This document shows, piece after piece, positions 7,995 through 16,255 of a stretch of 37,408 nucleotides of DNA (its first letter is position 1; each line of letters opens with the position of its first letter). The DNA lies in NCBI GenBank assembly GCA_035648595.1, contig DASRLH010000150.1:1-37408 (forward strand). The letters are read 5' to 3'. Under the pieces are notes generated by a model. That model was not told where the DNA came from, ran no database searches, and saw nothing but the letters and a program-made list of their open reading frames with translations. This DNA is from RYN-428 sp035648595 (lineage in GTDB: Bacteria > Planctomycetota > Phycisphaerae > Tepidisphaerales > Tepidisphaeraceae). The position numbers and the translations under genes are program-made.

Positions 7995-8365
7995 GCACGA
8001 TCGCGATGAATTGGATGATGACCCTTTTAGCGGCGGCAACCGCCCCCGCCGCCCCCGCCCCGGAACCGGGCCTTCGGGGCTTGCTGCAAAGCCCGATGCT
8101 TCCGCTCGTGGGCGTGATGCTGATTATCATGTACTTTTCCTTCAACTCCAAGCGCAAGCAGGAAAAGCAAAAGAAGGAATTGCTCAACGCCATGAAGAAA
8201 GGCGACCGCATCCAGACCATCGGCGGAATCCTCGGCACCGTCGTCGATCTCCGCGACCTGGAAGTGGTCGTCAAGGTGGATGAAGGCAACAACACCAAAC
8301 TCAAGTTCATGCGCAGCGCCATCCTCCGCGTCGTTCGCGAAGACGAGAAGGCCGATCTAAAGTAG
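7991..8365 (+). CDS. yajC: preprotein translocase subunit YajC
   Basis: YajC is a small inner-membrane partner of the SecDF-YajC complex that assists Sec-dependent export. The product has a short N-terminal tail (Ala/Pro-rich), one membrane helix (LPLVGVMLIIMYFSF), then the cytoplasmic family signature KRKQEKQKKELLNAMKKGDRIQTIGGI and a short beta domain ending VVREDEKADLK. I place the start at TTG 7991: it overlaps the tgt stop (TTGA) and has AAGGAG five bases upstream, while the ATG at 8006 has no such site. The TTG form is 124 residues, close to the usual size. It is translationally coupled to tgt. Confidence 0.93.
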   Translation: MSTIAMNWMMTLLAAATAPAAPAPEPGLRGLLQSPMLPLVGVMLIIMYFSFNSKRKQEKQKKELLNAMKKGDRIQTIGGILGTVVDLRDLEVVVKVDEGNNTKLKFMRSAILRVVREDEKADLK

Positions 8366-8380
8366 GTTTGTGAATGCCGG

Positions 8381-8402
8381 CGTGGTCACTTCAGTGACCA
8401 TG
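8381..8402. repeat. hairpin TGGTCACT-TC-AGTGACCA
   Basis: A perfect 8-bp stem around a TC dinucleotide, extended by a G-T and a C-G pair, begins 16 bases after the yajC stop. It has the same architecture as the GTTCGCT-TC-AGCGAAC repeats at 13880, 20453 and 27464 but different arms. It could attenuate transcription after yajC; no T-tract follows. Confidence 0.7.
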
Positions 8403-8437
8403 CAAAAGCCGCTTCGACTGGACCATTAACTCCCTCA

Positions 8438-9133
8438 ATGAATCGCATCGTCCCATTCATTTTGTCGCGCACCCAACGATTCATCAGCGCACTGCTGGCC
8501 CAACTGGCGCTCTGCCTGGTTGTGGCGCCGATGCTCGTCGCGCAAAAGGCCCAGGCCCAGCGCGAGCACGACGCGGCCAGGCAAAGCGCCCCCCAGCCCT
8601 CGAATCGGTCGGCCGTGGAGGCCGACCTGGATACCGTGAACCTTCGGTCCGAAGAGGTTGGCGACGCCGGGCAAAAAAACGGAAAGCGGCGGCACCGTTC
8701 CGGGAGACGCGCACAAGGCCCGCAGGCCAAAGATCCGGGCCGGGTATTCGTAATTCTTCAAGACTTCGTGACTCCCGTCGACCGCCGCTCCCCTGGGTGG
8801 GGCAGACATTCTTGTCTGCCATCGGATCGGAGCCGGGTAAGCTGTGCCCAAGGGCGAGTCGTCGGCATTCCGGCCGCACGAAACTCTTCGACCGCGATGG
8901 TGTTCGGATTCGAGTCTGTTCGGGGGGCAGGAATGCCCCCGCTCGCAGACTCGCGGCAGACAGGAATGTCTGCCCCACCCGTGCCGACTCCTGCAATCGC
9001 GCGCCACAGTATCGTTCTTCGGTCCATCCCCGGCGGCGCATCGGGATTCACGGCGGATGAAGTGCGATGCCTCGTCGCGCGGCTTCGCGACGGCAACCCC
9101 GCCACCCAACCCGCCGGCCCGCCCGCGTGCTGA
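8438..9133 (+). CDS. doubtful secreted ORF running into repeats
   Basis: The frame is open for 231 codons between yajC and secDF. The first 40 residues read like an export signal (FISALLAQLALCLVVAPMLVA, then QKAQAQ), and codon third positions there are GC-rich as in real genes of this window. From about 8795 the frame runs into GGCAGACA-type hairpin repeats, and the predicted residues (WGRHSCLP) are simply translated repeat. I see no family and no convincing ribosome-binding site. Long frames on the opposite strand over the same DNA are equally unconvincing. Either a small secreted protein truncated by repeats or no gene at all. Confidence 0.25.
   Translation: MNRIVPFILSRTQRFISALLAQLALCLVVAPMLVAQKAQAQREHDAARQSAPQPSNRSAVEADLDTVNLRSEEVGDAGQKNGKRRHRSGRRAQGPQAKDPGRVFVILQDFVTPVDRRSPGWGRHSCLPSDRSRVSCAQGRVVGIPAARNSSTAMVFGFESVRGAGMPPLADSRQTGMSAPPVPTPAIARHSIVLRSIPGGASGFTADEVRCLVARLRDGNPATQPAGPPAC
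8795..8979. repeat. inverted pair of GGCAGACA hairpins with a third hairpin inside
   Basis: The arms 8795-8820 and 8954-8979 are reverse complements with one difference over 26 bases. Each is a hairpin, GGCAGACA-(TTCT or GGAA)-TGTCTGCC, with a GGGTGG/CCACCC tail on the outside. Between them, 8922-8941 forms GGGGGCA-GGAA-TGCCCCC with one extra closing pair. The cluster occupies the gap before secDF. The rest of the gap (8980-9247) shows nothing I can identify. Confidence 0.85.
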
Positions 9134-9247
9134 TTCGATTTTGCACGCAGCCAAGCTTTTCTTGCCGCCGATTCGTGGCAGTCCTCCGTTTTCACAACAA
9201 CTACAATCCACTTCACGCGCGGCCGCTGATCGATCATCGCGTCGCCC

Positions 9248-12200
9248 ATGAAGAATTTCGCGGGAACCCAACCAATGTCTGAACACAATGGTTTTCGACT
9301 GGGCATCATCGTATCGGTGCTGCTGGCGGCGCTGGCGATTGTCTTCTCGCCGGTGTTGAACAAGCTGTTTCATCCCAAGGAAGAGCTCAATTCGTGGGTC
9401 AGCCTAAAACCCGGCATCGACATGGTGGGCGGCACGAGCCTCGTGTACGAGATCATCAAGCCCGAGGGATATCGCGGCGACGGGAACCTGGCGACGAAGG
9501 TCGCCGAGATCCTCAAGAAGCGCGTCGATCCGACCGGCACGCAAAACCTCGTGTGGCGCCCGCAGGGGGACAGCCGGCTGGAAATCCAAAAGCCGCTTTC
9601 GCTGGATGCCCCCAAGCTGGCCGAGCAGCGCAAGCAGCTTCGCGAGCAGATGATTGGGGCCCAGGATGCGCTGAATGCCACCAATGTTCAGACGCAAACC
9701 GTCATCGACGCCGTCAAGGGAGAAAACGGGCATTTGCAAGCCGAACTGGCCAAACTTGCCAATGGCGACCCGGCACGCAAAGCGCTGTTCGATCGACTCA
9801 GCAATCTCTGGAACCAGATTCAGTCGGCCCGCAAAGCCCAGGATGCCGACAAGCAGGCCCGGCTCGAAATCGAATTTGACAACGCCCTGCATCCCAAGAC
9901 CGCCGCGGGCGCGCCCGCCCCCGATCCTATCGCGGCCACCAACCTGGCCCCCGAGCAGGTGGACCAAGCCTTGGCTCTGTCCACTGGCGACAAGGACGAC
10001 AAAAACAAACCCGACGAGCGCAAAGCTGCCCTTGACGAGCTCCGCGGGCAAAACGCCAAATTCCCCGCCCGCTTGGCGGCGCTCGATCGCTACATCGACG
10101 TGGCGACCCGCATGTCATCGGCCAAGGATTCCATCGACGACGCCACCGACCTCAAACGCAAGCTACGGGGCGCGGGCGTTCTGGAATATCACATCCTTGC
10201 CGACGATATGGGGAAGGCGGAATACCAGAAGTATATCGATCATCTTCACCAGGATGGTCCCCGATTGCAGGCCGGCGATCAGGCCCGCTGGTTTGAAGTG
10301 GACAAGCCCGAGGACTTCCATCACCACACCGAAAGCTATAACAAGAAGCAATATGTGCTCGGCTGGATCACGCCGATCGTTGGGCCCGATGGGCAATCGC
10401 ATCGCCGTTCGCTGGACGCCCACACCGACCGCCCCTGGCATCTGACGGACGCCATGCAGGAAACGCAAACCACCGGCGAAATGGTCGTGGGCTTCCAGTT
10501 TGATCCACAGGGCGCCCAGTACTTCGGCGAGCTGACGGAATTCAACAAAGACAAGCCGATGGCCATTGTGCTGGACGGCAAAGTCATCAGCGCGCCCAAC
10601 ATCAACTCCAAGATCACCTCCAGCGGCATCATCACCGGCGGGGGCAGCGGGTTCACGCAGACCGAAATGGATTATCTGGTCAGCACCCTCAAAGCCGGCA
10701 GCCTGCCCGCCAGCCTTTCGGATCAGCCCATCAGCGAAAAAACGGTCGGCCCGCAGCTTGGGCAAGCCAATCTGCGCGCGGGATTGGTGGCCTGCGGCCT
10801 GGGGCTTGTTGTGGTCGCGGTCTTTTTGTGCAGCTACTACTTCCTGGCGGGCCTGATCGCCACGGGCGCGGTCGTGATGAACGTGCTGATCGTGCTGGCG
10901 GTGATGTCGAGCTTTGGCGCGACCTTCACCCTTCCCAGCATCGCCGGCATCGTGCTTTCCGTGGGCACGGCAGTCGATGCCAACGTGCTGATCTTCGAGC
11001 GATTGCGCGAAGAGCAGCATCGCGGCCTGTCGCTTCGACTGGCCCTCCGTAACGCCTATGGCAAAGCCTTCAGCGCCATCATCGACTCCAACATGACCAC
11101 CGCCATCACCTCGCTGTTCCTGATCTGGTTTGGAACCGAGGAGGTGAAGGGGTTTGGCGTGACGCTGATCATCGGCATCATCGCCAGTTTGTTCACCGCG
11201 CTTTTCGTCACCCGCGCGGTGTTCGGCGTGTTGATGGACAACTTCGGCGTCAAGCAATTGCGAAGTTTGCCGCTGGTTTTCCCCAGGTGGGACAAGGCGC
11301 TGCGGCCCAATATCGACTGGATGGGAAAGGCCTGGGCGTTCATCGCGTTCAGCATCGTGGGCATCACCGTCGGCTTGATCCTGTTCTTCGTCCAGGTTCA
11401 CAAGGGCCAGATGATGGGCATCGAGTTCGCCTCGGGAACCTCAGTGGAGTTTGAAGTCAAGAATGCGATGGACCAGGGGAAATTGCAGGACCTGGTGCTA
11501 AAGAACGCCGATCCGCATGAGCTGCCCAGCCCCGAGGTTGTGACCGTCGGCACCGACCATAAGACGTTTCAAATCGTCAGCCCCAGCGCCAATGCCACGG
11601 AAGTGCGCGACGCGGTGCTCAAGGCGCTGGTGGACACCAACGGCCATTCGCTCCTGAGGATCGACGTGCCCAGCAAGTTTGCCGGCTCGGATAACCCGGC
11701 GGCGGATGAACTGCACAAAGCAGTCCTGCCGCTCGATAAAGCACAGACCGCGCCGGACGCTAAATGGCCCGGCGGATTCCGGCCCGACAACGCCAAGGAT
11801 TACGAGGGCGGCGTGGCGATCGTGCTCGATCATCTCGATCCGCCTCTTAGCCCCGGGCAAATCTCCGACCGCATCCGCCAGGCACAGGTGCAATTGGCGT
11901 CCAACAGTCCCGAGGCGCATCTGGATTTCACGGTTGACTCAGCCCAGAAAAACGCCGAGGCGCCGACTTCCCAGGCCGTTATTCTCAGCCGCGATCCGGC
12001 CATTCCATACTCCAAGGATCCGGGCAAATGGCAGGAAACGCTCGCCACGCCGCTCTGGCAACTGGTGAAGGATTCGGTGAACCGCCCCGCGCAACTCCAG
12101 CAGGTCCGCAACTTCGATCCGCAGGTCGCCGGCGACGCCACGCGCGATGCGACCATGGCCCTGGTCTTTTCGATCCTGGTCATCATGGCCTACATCTGGT

Positions 12201-12721
12201 TCCGATTCGGCAACCTGAAATATGGCACCGCGACCATGGCCGCCTTGATCCACGACGTACTCTTTACCATCGCGGCGTTGGGCTTCGCCCATTATCTGTG
12301 GAATGTTCCGGGCATCGGGTGGGCCCTTCAGCTTGAGCCATTCCGAATTGATCTGACGGTAGTTGCCGGCATTCTCACGATCATGGGATATTCGATGATC
12401 GATACGATTGTGGTGTTTGACCGTATCCGCGAGAACCGCGGCAAATTCGGAATCGTAAGCCGAAAGGTGATCAACGACGCGATCAACCAGACGTTGTCGC
12501 GCACGCTGCTGACGGCGGGCACCAACGTGGTGACGGTGGCGATCATGTATTTCCTTGGCGGCCCGGGCATCCACGGCTTTACTTTCGTATTGTTGTTCGG
12601 CATAATCGTCGGCACCTACTCTTCCATCGCGATCGCGGCCCCCATTCTTTTGCTGGGCCGGCGCGAGGAAAGCGTGGCAACTCACCGGGCGCCCGGCCGG
12701 CTGCAAAGAGCCGGCGCCTGA
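9248..12721 (+). CDS. secDF: SecD-SecF fusion, protein translocase accessory
   Basis: SecD and SecF use the proton gradient to pull exported proteins through the SecYEG channel on the periplasmic side. Here both are in one 1157-residue protein. The SecD half has its first membrane helix at about residues 18-36, KPGIDMVGGTSLVYEI at about 54-69, a long charged insert rich in Gln/Lys/Ala (about 115-300), TGEMVVGFQFDPQGAQYF, and a multi-pass domain with SVGTAVDANVLIFERLREE. The SecF half begins with a helix and MGIEFASGTSVEFEV near 722, and ends with ILTIMGYSMIDTIVVFDRIR and GGPGIHGFTFVLLFGI. An in-frame ATG at 9275 is an alternative start. It belongs to the tgt-yajC-secDF run. Confidence 0.97.
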   Translation: MKNFAGTQPMSEHNGFRLGIIVSVLLAALAIVFSPVLNKLFHPKEELNSWVSLKPGIDMVGGTSLVYEIIKPEGYRGDGNLATKVAEILKKRVDPTGTQNLVWRPQGDSRLEIQKPLSLDAPKLAEQRKQLREQMIGAQDALNATNVQTQTVIDAVKGENGHLQAELAKLANGDPARKALFDRLSNLWNQIQSARKAQDADKQARLEIEFDNALHPKTAAGAPAPDPIAATNLAPEQVDQALALSTGDKDDKNKPDERKAALDELRGQNAKFPARLAALDRYIDVATRMSSAKDSIDDATDLKRKLRGAGVLEYHILADDMGKAEYQKYIDHLHQDGPRLQAGDQARWFEVDKPEDFHHHTESYNKKQYVLGWITPIVGPDGQSHRRSLDAHTDRPWHLTDAMQETQTTGEMVVGFQFDPQGAQYFGELTEFNKDKPMAIVLDGKVISAPNINSKITSSGIITGGGSGFTQTEMDYLVSTLKAGSLPASLSDQPISEKTVGPQLGQANLRAGLVACGLGLVVVAVFLCSYYFLAGLIATGAVVMNVLIVLAVMSSFGATFTLPSIAGIVLSVGTAVDANVLIFERLREEQHRGLSLRLALRNAYGKAFSAIIDSNMTTAITSLFLIWFGTEEVKGFGVTLIIGIIASLFTALFVTRAVFGVLMDNFGVKQLRSLPLVFPRWDKALRPNIDWMGKAWAFIAFSIVGITVGLILFFVQVHKGQMMGIEFASGTSVEFEVKNAMDQGKLQDLVLKNADPHELPSPEVVTVGTDHKTFQIVSPSANATEVRDAVLKALVDTNGHSLLRIDVPSKFAGSDNPAADELHKAVLPLDKAQTAPDAKWPGGFRPDNAKDYEGGVAIVLDHLDPPLSPGQISDRIRQAQVQLASNSPEAHLDFTVDSAQKNAEAPTSQAVILSRDPAIPYSKDPGKWQETLATPLWQLVKDSVNRPAQLQQVRNFDPQVAGDATRDATMALVFSILVIMAYIWFRFGNLKYGTATMAALIHDVLFTIAALGFAHYLWNVPGIGWALQLEPFRIDLTVVAGILTIMGYSMIDTIVVFDRIRENRGKFGIVSRKVINDAINQTLSRTLLTAGTNVVTVAIMYFLGGPGIHGFTFVLLFGIIVGTYSSIAIAAPILLLGRREESVATHRAPGRLQRAGA

Positions 12722-12773
12722 GAAAAAACGTGGCCGGGCCGCCAACCAAACACGCGGCCCAATCTGGGAAAGG

Positions 12774-13859
12774 ATGCCCAAAATGCGCAGGGATATGAGA
12801 GTCGGCACAGCGATCGGCGGCGTACTCGTAGCGGTGCTTGTCGTTTACGCCATCGTCCCCACCAAGGCGCCGACCAAGGATAAGTCAAAAGCCCCGGTGG
12901 TTCTCAAGACCGGCAATGGTGCCGTCGCCATCCCGGAAACCACCGGCGGCGCGCCGGACAACGCCGGCGGCGCGGGCGCTTCAAATGATTCAGGGTCCGC
13001 GGGCGGACCGCCCGCCGGATCGCCCAATGGCGGATCAACCGACACGCCGGCAGGCGGCAATTCCGCCAACACCGGCGCTTCGGGAACGACCACCGATGCG
13101 CCGGCGGGTTCTCATGACGATCAATCCCCGGCTGCTCCCGCGGCGCCAATCGCCGGCCACCCGCCGACCGATTGGCGCACCATCCTGGGGGCGGATATCG
13201 TGGACGACAGCCCATCGCATTCCGATTCCCCCGGATCCACCGGCGTTAGCGACGGGGCTGGAACGTCCAGCGGCCTGTCCACGCGCAATACTTCCGGCGG
13301 CGCATCGCCGGGGGCCATCAATCGTGACCCGGCCCCCGACAACCAAGCCGCTCATCCGCCGATCGAGAACGCCGGCGCACACTCTGGAGCAGGAACAGCC
13401 GGTGCTGCCGGCTCCAAAACCCATAAGATTGCCGCCGGCGAAACATTCTCCTCCATCGCCAAATCCGTCTATGGCGACGCCCGCTATTACAAGCAAATCG
13501 CCAGCGCCAACCCCACCGTAAACCCCGCCCGCCTGCGCCCAGGCGCCACGATCCAGCTTCCCGACCGCTCCACCTTCAGTACCCCCGCGTCCACCCATTC
13601 CACCGGCGCCACCACTGCATCGGGCGCTATTCACGCCTCGCCCTCGGCGGCCAGGCCGGCAATCGATTCCCACAGCGAATACCGCATCCAGGGCAACGAC
13701 AGCCTCTACAAAATCTCGATGAAGCTCTACAACACCCCCAACCGCGTGGAGCAAATCTACCAGCTCAACAAAGACCGCATCGGCACCGATCCGGCCAAAC
13801 TCAAAGTCAACATGATCCTCCGTCTCCCCGTTCCGCCGACGCAGACGGCGTCGCGGTAA
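12774..13859 (+). CDS. membrane-anchored protein with two LysM domains
   Basis: This is a 361-residue protein. An N-terminal membrane anchor (GTAIGGVLVAVLVVYAIV) is followed by about 180 residues of low-complexity linker rich in Gly, Ala, Ser, Thr and Pro. The first LysM domain (THKIAAGETFSSIAKSVYG to IQLP) spans about residues 216-263. A second linker of about 40 residues leads to the second LysM (SEYRIQGNDSLYKISMKLY to LRLP), about 302-352. LysM domains bind N-acetylglucosamine-containing polymers such as peptidoglycan. No hydrolase domain is present, so it is probably a cell-wall tether or scaffold. A GGAAAGG site lies just before the ATG, and it follows secDF by 52 bases, so co-transcription is plausible. 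Confidence 0.88.
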   Translation: MPKMRRDMRVGTAIGGVLVAVLVVYAIVPTKAPTKDKSKAPVVLKTGNGAVAIPETTGGAPDNAGGAGASNDSGSAGGPPAGSPNGGSTDTPAGGNSANTGASGTTTDAPAGSHDDQSPAAPAAPIAGHPPTDWRTILGADIVDDSPSHSDSPGSTGVSDGAGTSSGLSTRNTSGGASPGAINRDPAPDNQAAHPPIENAGAHSGAGTAGAAGSKTHKIAAGETFSSIAKSVYGDARYYKQIASANPTVNPARLRPGATIQLPDRSTFSTPASTHSTGATTASGAIHASPSAARPAIDSHSEYRIQGNDSLYKISMKLYNTPNRVEQIYQLNKDRIGTDPAKLKVNMILRLPVPPTQTASR

Positions 13860-13879
13860 CGATGTTCCCTCGGGCGATC

Positions 13880-13952
13880 GTAGGGTTCGCTTCAGCGAAC
13901 GCTGTTCGGATGGCGTGAGGGACCGGACCGCGTTCGCTGAAGCGAACCCTAC
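13880..13952. repeat. inverted pair of GTTCGCT-TC-AGCGAAC hairpins
   Basis: Two 23-base arms, 13880-13902 and 13930-13952, are perfect reverse complements 27 bases apart. Each arm is also a hairpin with a 7-bp stem and TC (or GA) at the centre, preceded by TAGG. Single copies occur at 20453-20475 and 27464-27486. The pair lies between the LysM gene stop and the IS3 remnant, and ends the remnant's recognisable sequence. Confidence 0.9.
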
Positions 13953-13954
13953 AA

Positions 13955-14192
13955 GACGCTCCATCGTCAGCCGCGCGTGTTCTCCTTGGGCAGTCGTTGC
14001 AACTCCGCCACCACCGCGCCCTCCCCGGCGGGCGCCACTCCCGGTTCGCTCGAAAGCTTCGCCGCCCACCCCCGCACGCCGGCCGCTTCCACTCCCAGGC
14101 TCTTGGCCGCCGCGGCTACCTTGTGGCCCTGCTGGTTGACCAACTGAACCGCCGAAAGTTTGAACTCACGGCGTGAACTTCCTTCTTTTCAT
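13955..14192 (-). pseudogene. decayed IS3-type transposase OrfA
   Basis: Reading the minus strand from the ATG at 14192 gives MKRRKFTP. After skipping one extra base at about 14169 it continues EFKLSAVQLVNQQGHKVAAA, then AKSLGVEAAGVRGWAAKL, the helix-turn-helix of IS3-family OrfA. The end, ELQRLPKENTR and then in another frame LTMER, matches the OrfA leucine-zipper opening usually seen as ELKRLRKENxRLRMER. So at least two frameshifts are present and the sequence stops at the hairpin repeat 13880-13952. No OrfB is left. Its opening codons double as the C-terminus of the upstream membrane protein gene. Confidence 0.85.
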
Positions 14193-14717
14193 GGCAGACT
14201 TCCAACGTTCAATTAATATTGTCGCCAGCGCTTCTCTGTTCTCAAAAACATTCGGTATCTGGACGTATTCTTCCTTTGCGACTTGCATTCTCAGATTGGG
14301 TCCCGGAGACGTAATGTCCAGTACATCAATGTACCTATAGCGCCGTAACTTCCACGCGTCCTTTATTTCGATCCAGTCGTGTGTCAAAAGCACGTACGAA
14401 GTGTGGCCACAATAGACGACAAACCCGCCAAGTACGATAAAAAAGAGACCACCTGCACCGAAATATAATTTCAAGGCAGTTGGGTGCAAGGCAGTTGGTG
14501 CGCCGTACCAGATGGGAAACACGACCAGCGCAACCCCGCCCAATAGATTAAGGCCTCCGAAGATGTACATCCCGCGCCAAGCGCGAAAACGCGCGGCATC
14601 TTGAGCACGCAACAAACTGATCGCGGGCTGTTTGCTTCGGGTCATCCAAATGAGTAGCAAAACTGCGATAAGAGCCAGGGTAGAGCACGCGGCATGAATT
14701 AACTTCGTCCGTAACAT
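14166..14717 (-). CDS. membrane protein of unknown function, C-terminus from an IS remnant
   Basis: This is a 183-residue protein from the ATG at 14717; the frame is open to 14783. It has three predicted membrane helices: STLALIAVLLLIWM, GMYIFGGLNLLGGVALVVFPIWYG (given as its two halves, GMYIFGGLNLLG and GVALVVFPIWYG), and GGLFFIVLGGFVVYCG. A soluble tail of about 70 residues follows (TSYVLLTHDWIEIKDAWKLR, then YVQIPNVFENREALATILIE), which could be a PH-like domain of the kind found in small bacterial membrane proteins; that is a guess. The last eight residues, MKRRKFTP, are the start of the IS3 OrfA remnant, so the native stop has been lost and the gene now ends at the remnant's frameshift. 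GC content is lower than its neighbours, hinting at acquired DNA. Confidence 0.7.
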   Translation of the reverse strand: MLRTKLIHAACSTLALIAVLLLIWMTRSKQPAISLLRAQDAARFRAWRGMYIFGGLNLLGGVALVVFPIWYGAPTALHPTALKLYFGAGGLFFIVLGGFVVYCGHTSYVLLTHDWIEIKDAWKLRRYRYIDVLDITSPGPNLRMQVAKEEYVQIPNVFENREALATILIERWKSAMKRRKFTP

Positions 14718-14885
14718 GTGGCGCCGTCCGAGTTGCGATAGCTCCGAGCATACCACGTCGCCCCCCGTGCCGGCTGCACCCAAAGCGACAAACTTTAAGA
14801 ACGACTCGTCGCGCGGCGTCCTTTCTATTCCTCTCCCCCATCCTTTGAGTGTGTTCCATGCGTGGCGGGGCCGCGCGACTGCAAC

Positions 14886-15215
14886 CTATTGGTCGCTCAG
14901 TTCATCCAGTAGAATTGCTGGAATATTGCGCGCCCCGTGGAGGATACGGATGACTTGGATATCGTCACCATCAATTAGGTAAAAGATCAGATGCTTCCTA
15001 AATCTGACCACGGGCCATCTTCTAAGGCTCGCGAGGCGGATCTCGTCGAGTGCGTAGAGTGGTGATCTTTGCGGGTGCTCGCGAATCTGTCGAAAGGTCA
15101 GGTCGATCGAGTCATAGAACCGAAGGGCTGCGTCAACGTTATCCCTCGCGATAAAGTGGGCAGCTTCATCGACATCGGCGATGGTGGCGGGAGAAATGCG
15201 CAAGCTGTGAATCAT
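14886..15215 (-). CDS. parE: RelE/ParE-type toxin of a toxin-antitoxin pair
   Basis: This is a 109-residue protein with the RelE/ParE fold pattern: ISPATIADVDEAAHFIARDN at the N-terminal helix, TFRQIREHPQRSPLYA, then the beta-strand core LRRWPVVRFRKHLIFYLIDG and IQVIRILHGARN. The R-x-F/Y-x-K-H-L-I-F-Y block and the final ILHGARN are the usual signs of the ParE branch, whose proven members poison DNA gyrase; RelE-type mRNA cleavage cannot be excluded. It follows parD with a 4-base ATGA overlap, so the two are translationally coupled. The complex is expected to repress its own promoter upstream of parD. Confidence 0.9.
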   Translation of the reverse strand: MIHSLRISPATIADVDEAAHFIARDNVDAALRFYDSIDLTFRQIREHPQRSPLYALDEIRLASLRRWPVVRFRKHLIFYLIDGDDIQVIRILHGARNIPAILLDELSDQ

Positions 15216-15508
15216 GAGCGTTTCGAGCCGCCGCCATACCGGTTATTGAGCGCGGCCTTGTTCTTCTCGAAAAATCCCTTGGTGAAAGGCACGGCGGCGC
15301 CGCTGTCGAGTCCATCGATCAACTTGGCCGCCAACGCGCTGCGGGCCTCCTTGCGTTCACGGTCGCGTTCGAGCTTCTCGCGAATCGCCTCCCTTACAAA
15401 TTCGCTGGCGGAGCTATATATGCCCGACGATACCCTGCGATCGACATATCGCTTGAGCGGCTGGGGAAGCGAGACGTTCATTGTCACGATAGCGGGTTCG
15501 CTGGCCAT
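15212..15508 (-). CDS. parD: ParD-type antitoxin, ribbon-helix-helix
   Basis: This is a 98-residue antitoxin from the ATG at 15508. The ribbon-helix-helix DNA-binding part is MNVSLPQPLKRYVDRRVSSG followed by YSSASEFVREAIREKLERDR, the classical ParD/CopG pattern. The C-terminal half is charged and probably disordered until it wraps the toxin; it includes LIDGLDSGAAVPFTKGFF, similar to other ParD tails. The frame is open further upstream to 15607, but those residues do not fit the family. It overlaps parE by four bases. The pair lies in a patch with an IS remnant and genes of lower GC content, consistent with horizontal arrival. Confidence 0.9.
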   Translation of the reverse strand: MASEPAIVTMNVSLPQPLKRYVDRRVSSGIYSSASEFVREAIREKLERDRERKEARSALAAKLIDGLDSGAAVPFTKGFFEKNKAALNNRYGGGSKRS

Positions 15509-15859
15509 GTGAACGACAATAGCATGCCGGCCAATAGTTGCCAAGGCCTGCCATCGCCACGTCGGCGCCCTCGCAACTTGTGTTGCGCGCAGCTTGCGCG
15601 CCACCAAGATTTAATGCCGCGCCAACGACCGGACTGCTGAAATGCCAAGGAGTTATGTAATCGATAAGCAATATTCCGACATCCCATATGATCGGAAAAG
15701 TGTAAGCTTTTGTCAAATTGTGTAAACAAGCGAACCACGACTCATGGCAAATCGCCGTCTGCGCGACCAAAAACAGTATAATCAACGCCAGTATATGAAG
15801 CGACGCGTGCAGTAAACGCGACGATGGCTGATGGTGAGCGCGCTTGGAGCATTCACGCG
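15509..15859. other. gene-free stretch upstream of parDE
   Basis: About 350 bases with no gene I can defend. The part next to 15508 should hold the parDE promoter and operator. On the minus strand near 15700-15810 a short frame encodes hydrophobic residues (LHILALIILFLVAQTA), but it has no ATG in a sensible place and may be a gene remnant. Confidence 0.5.
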
Positions 15860-16207
15860 ATGCAGACGCCCGAACCACTGAGTTACGAGCCCGCCGGCAA
15901 GGCCCCAAGACGGCCGGTATTGCCCATCGTCGCGCTTTGCAGCGGCTCGTGCGCCCTCGCTTTGTATCTGGTGGATCAATTCGTTTGCCATTTTTCCCTG
16001 CCGACGAGCAGCGCGCGAATGTATGGTCCAAAGGTGATGGCTGATATGGTCGGCGGGATCGGGGCGCAGATTTTTGGCTACGTCGCCATCACGACTTCGA
16101 TCATCGCGTATTTGCGCCACGGCTCGATGATTTCCAAACTTTCGGTGATCATCGCCATCGCGTTTTGGTCGCTTATCGTCGCCTTCGGGTTTCCAGATTT
16201 ACATTAA
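15860..16207 (+). CDS. small membrane protein, unknown
   Basis: This is a 115-residue protein from the ATG at 15860, with an in-frame alternative ATG at 15824. After a polar, proline-rich start (MQTPEPLSYEPAGKAPRRP) there are three predicted membrane helices: IVALCSGSCALALYLVDQF, MVGGIGAQIFGYVAITTSI and LSVIIAIAFWSLIVAFGF. The layout, a proline-rich cytoplasmic tail and two or three helices, is common among unnamed planctomycete membrane proteins. No motif identifies a function. It lies alone, 48 bases before the thioesterase on the same strand, with no clear ribosome-binding site. Confidence 0.55.
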   Translation: MQTPEPLSYEPAGKAPRRPVLPIVALCSGSCALALYLVDQFVCHFSLPTSSARMYGPKVMADMVGGIGAQIFGYVAITTSIIAYLRHGSMISKLSVIIAIAFWSLIVAFGFPDLH

Positions 16208-16255
16208 CGGCGGCCACGGGATATTGTACGTCGTGTAGTCTTGCACGAAGCGCTT

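Noticed and set aside
8435..9373. Long minus-strand open frame (312 codons) opposite the yajC-secDF gap
   Set aside because: It overlaps the secDF start, crosses hairpin repeats, and its residues show no folded-protein character; high GC keeps the antisense frame open.
13035..14069. Minus-strand frame of 344 codons over the LysM gene
   Set aside because: It is an antisense shadow of the Gly/Ala-rich linker; only its first codons (LTMER) are meaningful, as part of the IS3 remnant.
15600..15830. Hydrophobic minus-strand stretch (LHILALIILFLVAQTA)
   Set aside because: There is no suitable start codon or family match; kept only as a possible remnant.
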